A DNA stretch of 64,000 nucleotides from NCBI RefSeq assembly GCF_000006405.1, contig NW_003202385.1, positions 195,890 to 259,889 of the forward strand. Direction: 5' to 3'. Shown piece after piece: positions 55,332-64,000 of this stretch. The position numbers and the translations under genes are program-made. Every line of letters starts with the position of its first letter. Position 1 is the stretch's first letter. A model generated the notes under the pieces. The model was not told the origin of the DNA. It did no database searches and worked only from the letters and a program-made list of their open reading frames with translations. Origin of the DNA: Perkinsus marinus ATCC 50983. Taxonomy: Eukaryota; Perkinsozoa; Perkinsida; Perkinsidae.

Positions 55332-58300
55332 TCACTCCTCAGAGACGATCCGATCATCTCCAGAGCAAAGGTTGGTATCTACGAAAAGGTATGGACAGAA
55401 TTCAACGGGGCATTCACGTTACCTATGCTAAGGTTGACTGGACCTTTCTTTTGACCGGAGCCTTGTTGACTATCTCCTTCTCCACTGCTCACCAACACTG
55501 TGGACTTCCTATCTTCTCCACTGCTGCTGTCATTGGCGGCCGCCTCGACGTTAGTGTCGTCATCAAATCCAACCATCTCAATCTCACCATCGAATTGGGA
55601 CACCCCAGAGCTGCTGTGACACGACATTGAGCCGCTGTTCGTAGGAACGCTGAGCTTATCACTGTTAACGGTGGCAGCATCCGAACCCTTGCACAGAGGC
55701 AGCGGCGGTCTAGGAGGGCCGGCCCACAACATGTTCACATGACGACGACCAGTACGCCTATCATCCCAATCAGTGAAGATATCGTATACAGACTCGACAC
55801 TGGCGATATCGACTAGAGCATCTCCTAAGGCATCGAAGTCCTGTACTCCGGTAGGTAGCTCATGCCACACTCGCTCGTAAAGGCCACTATACAGTACCTA
55901 CAGTCACAGCCTTATCCACAGCATACTATAATACAGCCCCTCCAGGACAACGGAACTGCGCCAATGTCGGGGATCATTCCTCTACAGTCCCCCCCCCCGT
56001 ATACTACCTCAGCAGCGAATAGCATGGGTTTATCCGTCTCAGCGCATCTAAGAAGGAATCGTACATTAGCCTCCATCACGTTGACCATATCGATCGCAGG
56101 CACAAGCCTGAGCTCATCATAGTCCCCAACTTCGTCATGATCAACAGCCTCATGACTATTCTTCATCTTCTCATCCTCCTCGACCACATCAGCCTTACCA
56201 ACAGCGACAGTATCAGCACGTGGCCGTCCCTTTACCAGGGCGCTAGGCTGACTTGACACAGAATCGTCATTAGAGCACCCCGCCTCCTCCCCACTCGAAG
56301 TTGCATTATCACTTCCCACATCAGAACTGTCGCATTGTCGTTGATTGGGTGATGAGCCCGTCCCTTCAGGACCAGGCGAGCAGGAAGCGGTATCCCGTGC
56401 CGCCGACACTGACAACCGCATAGGAGGGGGCGCCTGAGCACTTCTATCTTCCACTGGAGTGTCATCTCGCCGAGACACCTCCGAAGGCTCTGGTCCGCCC
56501 TTAGGGGTTACAAGATACCCAAACACCTGCCGTACTGGACCAGGATTAGTGAGGCTCTTCGAACGATGCTGAGCATGGCGATTCTGAGATGACCTCCGCA
56601 GCCTCTCGCGTCGTCTGGCTCTATCATACTCCGCGACCACATATTGGGGATACGTATAGTATACCCAGATTTTCTTCAGCCTATCGAAGTCGAGTGACTT
56701 AAGATAGCGCACATGCTTTGGGGTGAAGGGAACGTCCAGGAGTAGAGGATTCTGATGCCAGATAGCAAAGTTATCGAGATACTCCTGAGTCATGTCATCC
56801 CTGGGCAGTGGACGGTCAGCCAAGGCACATCCAAGGTCGAACAAGGCAATCCTACCCAGCTTATCCCGCATCATATTGTCCTCATGAGCATCCGTATCTC
56901 TCAGGGCCATGATGATGAGTGATGCATCTCGCGCCACCTCAGGATCGATATCTCGACAATCAACGTGGGAGGTGGACGGGTGTTTGGCGACGAAGTCCTG
57001 AATAACCCCTTCGAACGTGTTCCAACTAGCCACACACGCCTTGGGACAATAGGCTTTTAGATACCGCACTTCCTTCATCGCGTTACTGGCAACGGCATTC
57101 CTAACGGCTTGAGTGAACTTGGGGACGTTAGGTCTCTGACTGAGCTCTTGCTTAGGGTTACGGAAGATGAACTGCGGGTCATCCACGTTCCTCCCAAGGA
57201 ACAATACTCCACCATGCAACGTTCTCACATCACTCTCGCCATGCTTGAACGCTATCCTAGTGAGGTCGTTGAACTGTTGTAAGCGCTTGTTCATACTAGT
57301 CTGCAGTAGGACATCTTGCCACTCCGGTAAGTACATTATATCATGCCTAATATCAAGGAACCTTCCCATCTCATAGGGTTGATCAACCAAATCGGTTGAT
57401 AGCAAACCCGAATCCGCCAGGTCCTCCTCGTCCTCATACACCTCCTCGTCTTCACTCATCTCGTCGTCATCAGCATCATCCACACCAGAGCCAGGAGACA
57501 TACTCTCACCATCCGGGGCCACTACCTTGAAGACCTGCATCCAACCTGCGATGAACCGATACACCACTGCCCCTAGGCCCATGAGACCCAGCAAGAAGAC
57601 CAGTACTATGTAATTGTGCTGATACTTGACGGCTATGAATTCCCTAAGGGAGGTGTTACGGGCAACATGATTGAGGTGATGAGCCTTCTCTAGATGTGTC
57701 GAGGTCTCCCCTGGTCCAGGTAAACTCAGGGGCCTAATCTTGCCAGCATCGTTGTATCCATACCCTTCCTGTAGCCTTCCAAAGCCCCCTGGGGCCCCTC
57801 GAGGACCATTATCATCATCATCACCACCCAGACCACCAAAGAACAGCTTATTAGGACCATTCAACTTGATAAAAATCGATGCCATCTCGTCAAGCGTGAC
57901 CCCACCTTCCAATGCTAACTGTAACGGCTCAGGACTCCTCCGGCGGTCCTTATACATGTGATAGGGCTCCCCATCCATGCTGCTGGACCCCATACTCCTA
58001 TCCTCATAGGTAAAGGGTGGATACAGCTGTGGTCGGCCATCATAAGCATGAGGCATGTTAACATAGGAGGGCACTGGTAACTTGTCATAGCCCGGAAACT
58101 GAACACAACATGACAAGTAACAAACCGCCCTTGTAGATGCCCTTACTACTACCTCGTGGCACCAAGGGCCAGCATGTGCTACCGGCACCATGGCCAGCTT
58201 AGCTGGAGTATCCTGAGGGCTAACCACGGCAAAGACAGATACCACTGGTGAGTCGAATGCTAAAGTGATGATGGGCAGCTTGTCAACTCCTCCATGTTCG

Positions 58301-59376
58301 TGGACAGCGGGGCATCGGCTACTGTCGAATATCTCCTTATAGACGCTTGTTTGGTTATCGAGTATTCCAATTACACTAGTAAGAGCTCGAGCACGAGCGT
58401 TGACCTCAGTACCAGGGAAAAGGTGCTCATGGGTGACTGGTGGGAACTCAACAAAGCTGGCTCCCCATACCTCATCCGAGTCCTCAGCAGCCAGGGAATG
58501 CAGGGCCCATTCTTGCCGAGCAAACACCAGTTTATGCTCCTTCATATAATGACCAGTAGGACCGCTAGGGAGATGCCATTGAACTCGAGATGATGAGAAA
58601 TCGATCGTGATGCCTCCTTGGACCTTACTACCCGTAACGTACATACCCGGGAAGGCCGGACTGTGGAATGGTGCAACGCCAACCATATCTTCTAATAGGG
58701 TCGGTAAGTGAGTGAAGACCCTTTGGGAGGGCGACTTGGGGTGGGGCGTGATAATGTATACACTACCATCCAGAGCTGGGACAATCCTAGGGATCCGAGT
58801 GGGATCTTCCCGAGCAAGATGGGAGGCCAGATCGCCACTCCCCAGCTCCTTAGCCACAGTCTCGTTGAAGCGAGCATTGACCGTGGGAGAGCTGGCCTGA
58901 TAGGTCCACAGCTTCGTCCCACACCCATCGTAGGCAATAAGGCGGCCGTCCACAAGTGATACTACAAAGTCTGTGGTGTCTTTGAAAAGGTCCATCATCT
59001 CTTGAGACTCGATGGGGTTGGGCAACGACGACGACCCCGACTGTGATGATGACGAAGAGGAGGAGGAGGATGCCGTTGTCGATGATGATGATGATGCTGT
59101 ACTAGAGTCTCCATCATGAACGACCGTTATGATATCAGGAACCTTGCAAGTGCCATCAGCAGCTTTTACAAGACCCTGGGCTTGGCAGTAACCGCTACCA
59201 TCATCATTATCATCTTCATCTAACAGCTCAGTCTCCCCCATGTCGTTACCCAAGGCCATATCCTGAGCTGCGACTAGGGACCAATCGTACAAGAGTAGCA
59301 GGACCAATAGTAGCAGCAACAAGAGCCTACGATGGGGAACCAGGGCATGCCCACGCCCTTGGTGCCTACGAGACAT
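55332..59376 (-). CDS. IRE1/PERK-type luminal sensor fused to a PI3/4-kinase-like domain
   Basis: Numbered from the ATG at 59376; another at 59409 lies in the du­plicated block and would add 11 residues. A Leu-rich signal peptide (about 17-38) is followed by acidic and poly-Ser linkers. Residues about 130-285 match the IRE1/PERK luminal propeller: DFVVSLVDGRLIAYDGCGTK, RIVPALDGSVYII, FTHLPTLLEDMVGVAPF and MYVTGSKVQGG. A single membrane helix lies at about 589-610 (YIVLVFLLGLMGLGAVVYRF). The cytosolic part has an acidic patch, then about 665-920 a PI3/4-kinase-like domain with GGVLFLGRNVDDPQFIFR, a catalytic-loop type DTDAHEDNMM (827-836) and LFDLG (846-850). Ser kinase HRD/DFG motifs and the IRE1 RNase region are absent. 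Two short introns (one near 55893-55921, about 29 bases) lead to a disordered tail and TGA at 55332-55334. Lipid or protein substrate is unknown. Confidence 0.75.
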
Positions 59377-59390
59377 GGAAAGCGGCCAGT

Positions 59391-59566
59391 GAATACATTC
59401 ACTAACCATGAGCCCTCATGTATGATACAACACAACCCCTCATGACTGGTCACAAGTGTCTATAGTCAGCAATAGATGGAAACAGACGCCCACAGGAGTG
59501 TATGATGGTTATCGGCTACTTCTTATCAGGACTATCATCAGACCATACTGAGGTGGGAGGTGAGGT
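59391..59566. repeat. 176-base duplicated block, copy 2
   Basis: Near-identical to 50644-50819 in the same orientation. It ends 15 bases from the preferred start codon of the IRE1/PERK-like gene, so it covers that gene's proximal promoter or 5' untranslated region. It also contains the upstream ATG at 59409 that would lengthen the protein. Confidence 0.95.
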
Positions 59567-59785
59567 AGAAAGGATAGGCAGCGGTGATAACAATAGGAGC
59601 CTCGCTCGATGAGAACTCACCAGCTTTAAACGACAGTGACAGCAGCCAACCATTCAAGTAAGCCCGCCTCCACAGGGCACTGAGACTTAGACAAGGGAAT
59701 GGTAAGAATCCAAATCATTTCAGGCATGAATGGTATCTGCAGAAACTTGCAACACGAATACCTTCAGTGCAAGAAACAACTTCAA

Positions 59786-61367
59786 CTAGTTCCCCTGTTT
59801 GACCGATGCGTTCTCCCCATTATGTAAAGAATCACTCTTCTTCTCAGTTCTTCGTGATTCTCCAATTCGCAACTGTATGACCCGAGCAATAGCGATTGTC
59901 CATATCACAATCCACCATTTACGGATATTACTAGGCATCGACTCGTGGAATACACCTGGTGCCATGAACATCTCGGGAGCCCAACTGATGCTCGGAGGTC
60001 GACCCACCTCTGCCATACTTGATGCAGAGACCGAGCTCCAAACACTGAGTGATCGTACCGACGACGAGGTATAACGGGAATGTACTCAATTTACCATTCA
60101 GCAGCTTGATAAGCTCCCTGAGAATAATAACAATAATAATCGCGGAAATGTCTGGGATACCGAGTATGGACACGCGTACGTTGTGCAAGGCGGGGCGAAG
60201 AAGGCCCAGAAGAATGTCCTGCACACGAGGATCCAATGTGACGTTGGCATCCACAATTCGAATCTGAAGCGGTATGGGAGTCATTGCCTAAGGTCAGCCC
60301 AGAATAATCATCTACTTTATAAAGAATAGCGTAGTATCGAGCAGCTCAACGAAGATGGTCATGAAGAGGAACACAAGGAGCTTCCGATGATCGGACCACC
60401 ACCCTCCCCGGGGAAATCCTATCAAGATGGATGACATAAGACGTTTTACATTACCTCTCATTACCCCAATCGTAATCTTCCAGTCCCAGTTTGCGGATAA
60501 CAGTCATGCCTAACCAGATGCCCAAAGCGTTGCATCCCAAAACGTCTAAGAGCACCGAATCCCACCTGACCAAGTGAACGTGAGATGTACTACGGCGACG
60601 GGCGTACTACCAACATTCATAAAAATTAGGTAACAAATGTCTAAAGGAAATCTCGATGAACTCGAAGAGAATGGATAAATACCACACCAATGCTGCATCC
60701 CTAATTATGATAGTCTTCCACATCCAGCCTGACACACACCATCTCGCGATCATCACCAAAGTTTCGGGACCCCCATTACTACCAAGTAAGTGACAGGCTA
60801 TGAATATATCAATCCTGTCGAGAAAGTTATGTAAATGTTTAGGATTTTTGGTATCCCACAACTCGCAATTATCCGCATAGTTCTTTTCAGGCAGCGGCTT
60901 ACCCAAGCTCGGGTCCAACCATCCAAGAAATTGGCTGAACATTATCGATAACAGCATCAGCGATAATAGAACATTACTCCTATTACATTGCTTCCTCCCT
61001 ATCATAGTTGAGCAGTAAATACATCAGGAAAAATGAGTAACACAACGCGATGCCCAGCATCACTCTCCATGCTGCTTTGAAGGGCCTGAGGGGAGACTGT
61101 ACGGCCTTGCCAACATGCTGATGTATTCTACTTAGTGAAAACGCCATGGTCGGGTAAATAGGCGACACTGAGTGAGACCACTATCACAGCTCCACTGATC
61201 ATCTCTGCTTTCCGCATCACATCTCCGTCAACATCACCGAGAGACGCTACCAAGTTGATCCCCTGTTGTAGTACTGTTTGCGCCGCTCCGCCAACATCAT
61301 CCAACGCATGAGGATACGACCTGCTCTCGCCGTTCAATGCAGCGGCAGCAGTAGGGAGAATCATCAT
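59786..61367 (-). CDS. Phosphatidylserine synthase (base-exchange, PSS1/2 type)
   Basis: This ER membrane enzyme swaps the head group of phosphatidylcholine or phosphatidylethanolamine for serine. The first exon starts at the ATG at 61367 (MMILPTAAAALNGESRSYPH). Another holds RPFKAAWRVMLGIALCYSFF. The signature exon reads FLGWLDPSLGKPLPEKNYAD then NCELWD, HNFLDRIDIFIACHLLGSNG, IIRDAALVWYLSILFEFIEI then SFRHLLPNFYECW. The next reads LLDVLGCNALGIWLGMTVIR. These are the family's core blocks. The last exon ends KSDSLHNGENASVKQGN at a stop at 59786. Multiple hydrophobic segments fit a polytopic protein. Exon borders inside were read by eye; the identity is clear. Confidence 0.9.
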
Positions 61368-61422
61368 TCACAGTAAAGGCGGCCCTAGCGAGTGCAAAAA
61401 CAATACCAGTAAACCCGAATGA

Positions 61423-62182
61423 TTACTCTCGAGCAGTGACGGTGACGAGATACGCGCTCGCCCACCTTGGGAGCACAATGAAACGCACAGGCTGACCAGC
61501 AACTTCTCCGCGCAAACTCAATCTAGGCATTGCGCCCTGCATATAGTTGAACCCAAGAGTTGTGAAGGAGTGGGTTGTTAAAGGTTATAAAACAATTGAT
61601 TCAACACACGAAGCTTATATTGGTGATGCTACCATACTGTGTCTATCTCAAAACTATCATCCTCGACATTTCCCCTCACCCTTCCATCATAGACATGCAT
61701 CGTTGTAGTAGGTGTAGTGACAGAAGGCCGTCAAGACGCCAGGTTCACATAGTGCAACGAAAATTGGATATAATGAACATCGTGCCTCATCCTGATTAAG
61801 TCCATGCAACGACTTATTTCGAAGTCTTTGCACTTTTTTCCAAGTTTTGAAAGGTGGATACTCCAAATACGTGTACATGGAAAAATGCACTTTGATCGGT
61901 CCCAGCCCTGAAAAGTGAGATCCGCCCTTCACTGGGAGGAGTGCAACACACACGAAGGTGACATATATGGAGGCTACCACGATAAGAGAACACATGAACA
62001 TGTCTAACATAAACGATGATGATGATGCATAGCTGATGGTCATCACTTGAAAGCAAAAAAACCAAAAGCTTAGGAACAGTGACTCTAAGCGAGTGATTGA
62101 TGAGAGTCTTCAGTTGACCAATCTCAATCGCAGAACTTCCTGGAACCGTATTTGCCGAATATGCATTAACCGTAGGATCCAT
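61423..62182 (-). CDS. Uncharacterised membrane protein
   Basis: The first exon starts at the ATG at 62182 (MDPTVNAYSANTVPGSSAIE) and reads TLINHSLRVTVPKLLVFLL. A 43-base intron joins to a membrane segment (MFMCSLIVVASIYVTFVCVA). The following part reads GPIKVHFSMYTYLEYPPFKT. A possible last exon (GAMPRLSLRGEVAGQPVRFI) ends at TAA at 61423-61425 just before the phosphatidylserine synthase start. The phase of the last join was not verified. I recognise no family. It lies head-to-tail between two ER lipid enzymes on the same strand. Confidence 0.4.
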
Positions 62183-62329
62183 TCTGAACTCCACAAAGAG
62201 ATCGCGTCGAGGGGGTATCTCTCCAGTGAGTAGTAACTTGGTAAGAAACTGCTTCTAACGCAAACGCAATCTCCAATCCCAACAAAGACCGTACGATTAA
62301 GAAAATGAGATTACTGCTAGTCTTGACGA

Positions 62330-63427
62330 TCACAGGAGGAAGGGGACGATCGCCTTTCGATGGAGTTTCTTGTAATCATCGAATTTCCCTTCATACCATT
62401 TATGCTGCTCAAGGGCTCTTGGAAAGAGGTTGGCGAAGGTGCAGAAAGCCTGACATCAACAAGATTAACTATAAAGCATGACTCAACGGTAACTACGAAA
62501 GTAACAGGCGCCAATCCCCAACCGCTGGTCATGGCGTAACCAAGCCATTCAATCATCTCACCGAGATAGTTCGGGCACGATACGAACCTGATATAGTGAA
62601 CTATGGGATATGATCGCGAAACTCAGTGAACATGGATTCACCTGAACATGCCTCCATAGGGGATAAAGTATCGTTGCTGCTCATCCCCTGCTCCTCTCCT
62701 CAGGTGCCGTAGTATATAGTCAGACTGGAGATTGACTAGTAAACCGATCGCATAGAGTGATGTTCCAACGACGAGCTGCACTGTGCTGATCTGTGATGGG
62801 TTGAGCATGCAACGAATCCAGATTGACTGTAAGCAGCTGTTCGTACAGCCTGAAGACCAGTGCGAGTTACTCGATCGAAGTGGATGGCTTACAGAATGCA
62901 AATGCGGATAGTACTATGCTGATCGGAGTCTTTCGATGGCTCTGCATTAGCATTGGATATATAATTGACCCTGAACGCGTTAGTGAGGTTGCCTGGCTAG
63001 TGCACATCATTACGTTGAAAGTAGTGCAGAATCAGCATGCTGAGCAAAGCGATCTGGAGAGAGTGTAGATCGGACCATTCAGAAATAAGGCATAAAAAGG
63101 GGAGGAGCAGGGATGGAAGCTCTTGGAAGAACCATCCAATCCTGGGATCTATCTTGAAACTGTACGAACCTGACGCCAGAGTGGTATGTCCGGAGGGAAA
63201 ATCCGAGACCTCAACTCACCATAGCCAGATTCGATCATTTTACCGTAGGCGGCGGTGACACCAAAGAAACCGACGAAAAGTACAGCAGCAAATCCTACAA
63301 TGAGTGCATATGAAACCACCTGACAAATAGTGTTAGAAGATCTGGTATTGATTAACGGCTAGTAAAGAATAGAACCGTTACTCACCCTTGTGGCTTGTAT
63401 GATCCACGGAGTGCACATGTCTGACAT
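62330..63427 (-). CDS. Steroid 5-alpha-reductase-like enzyme
   Basis: SRD5A/DET2 proteins are ER membrane NADPH enzymes that reduce the C4-C5 double bond of 3-oxo steroids or related lipids. Exons join from the ATG at 63427 (MSDMCTPWIIQATR), to VVSYALIVGFAAVLFVGFFG with AYGKMIESGYG, to FKIDPRIGWFFQELPSLLLP, then after unresolved middle exons to LVNLQSDYILRHLRRGAGDE with YFIPYGGMF, to VSCPNYLGEMIEWLGYAMTS, and lastly FANLFPRALEQHKWYEGKFD with YKKLHRKAIVPFLL and TGA at 62330-62332. The late blocks (NxxSDxxLR, PxGGxFxxVSCPNYxGExxEW, HxWYxxKF, YP/HRKAIIPF) are the family signature. The specific substrate cannot be read from sequence. Confidence 0.88.
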
Positions 63428-64000
63428 TATTAATAATAGTACCGAGCTGTCCAAGTAGATAGGGACTTCGAAAAGTGAGGTAACGAGAGTATTGAGTGTT
63501 AACCTCGCGGATGTTTCGTGCGATGTTTACTCTAGCTCTCCCTAGGGCGCGCGCGATATGGAAAAAAGCATGATCGATTTCCAAGTTGTCATCCGCGATG
63601 ACAAAAAAGAAGTCCTCTCAAAGTCTACAACTTTAAGGTTCCTTTAGGAGGAAATCATTGAAGTGAGCCCTGTGTAGAGACTGTGCTCCGAGAGCTCGGA
63701 AATGGCAGTCGAGCCTTCCCGGCTGTAGGGCGCGGACGTATTGTGGAGCACTTATCAGTTGAGCATAGACGTCCACAACGCAACAGTGAATTTCGGTAAG
63801 TATGGCAATGGTGAATCGATGAGAATAGTCTATACGTTCGACGGGCGTGGCGGCCTCCGAGAGTGTCTCGTCGAACGAGATCGTCGTGAGCAGTGGCGTG
63901 CTAGAATCTCCTTTCTGTGCTCCGGATACCGTGACCACGGTATAGCAGCATAGGAGTAAGGGGCAACTGCGAGCTGACATCAAAACCGAATCTGGTACCA
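63428..64000. other. Right-edge stretch with no supported gene
   Basis: It holds the 5' flank of the reductase gene. Short frames on both strands (for example minus 63633-63983) carry no motif. An alternating GC run (GGGCGCGCGCGA) occurs near 63545, the same string as near 46851. Confidence 0.35.

Noticed and set aside
55332-59376. Ordinary IRE1 kinase-RNase
   Set aside because: No HRD, DFG or RNase (KEN) region is visible; the cytosolic catalytic-loop pattern is DxHxxN followed by DLG.
1-64000. Retroelements, other virus-like elements, CRISPR arrays, rRNA genes, bacterial operons
   Set aside because: I found no reverse transcriptase, integrase or capsid-type frame, no CRISPR spacing pattern, no rRNA sequence and no bacterial gene organisation; the genes are spliced and individually flanked.

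Overview
The window is nuclear DNA of a gene-dense protist. GT-AG introns are mostly very short (about 29 to 100 bases), genes lie on both strands a few hundred bases apart, and the content is wholly eukaryotic: RNA polymerase I RPA2, CCT delta, Nuf2, a KDM5-like demethylase, V-ATPase subunit G, a cilium coiled-coil protein and many ER proteins. The compact style, a possible FLYWCH-like gene and an ER-retention signal of the SDEL/DDEL type suggest an alveolate, most likely a Perkinsus-like perkinsozoan. That placement is an inference; no rRNA or other marker lies in the window.

Layout, left to right. 0.7-4.2 kb: two uncharacterised plus-strand genes, then a Hedgehog-type Hint (Hog) protein. 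4.8-6.2: a lipase-maturation-factor-like membrane protein (minus), followed by degenerate tandem repeats. 8.0-10.9: a FLYWCH-like gene and a DRC12/CCDC153-like ciliary coiled-coil protein (plus). 11.5-13.7: a PHT1/Pho84-like phosphate transporter (minus). 13.9-18.3: RPA2 (plus). 18.9-23.5 (minus): a Rad4/XPC protein, a helical-repeat protein and two small membrane proteins. 23.7-27.0: the standout gene, one uninterrupted frame fusing ERO1, a soluble fumarate reductase and cytochrome b5 and ending in DDEL. 27.2-32.2 (minus): DNAJC11, a second helical-repeat protein and two small genes. 33.2-38.1 (plus): Nuf2 and a DEAD-box helicase. 38.1-40.7: a dead and an intact glutathione S-transferase. 41.9-46.7: a KDM5-like JmjN/PHD/JmjC protein (minus). 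47.1-49.6: an RCC1-repeat protein and an unknown gene (minus). 50.8-54.1: CCT delta (minus) and V-ATPase subunit G (plus). 55.3-59.4: a second standout, an IRE1/PERK-type luminal domain joined through one membrane helix to a PI3/4-kinase-like domain (minus). 59.8-63.4 (minus): phosphatidylserine synthase, an unknown membrane protein and a steroid 5-alpha-reductase-like enzyme.

Many genes concern the secretory pathway: ERO1-fumarate reductase (disulfide formation), the IRE1/PERK-like sensor, phosphatidylserine synthase, the reductase, the lipase-maturation factor and the Hint protein. They are separately transcribed, not an operon. The main hypothesis is that the ERO1-fumarate reductase-b5 protein is a one-chain electron relay in the ER lumen that passes electrons from protein thiols to fumarate instead of oxygen, which would allow oxidative folding under hypoxia.

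Non-coding structure includes a 176-base near-identical direct duplication at 50.6 and 59.4 kb, a family of four roughly 120-base repeats (two inverted around Nuf2 exons), a motif array at 6.2-6.7 kb, and scattered tRNA T-arm-like sequences without a matching 5' half. Exon borders were read by eye from splice signals and frame, so internal borders are approximate.
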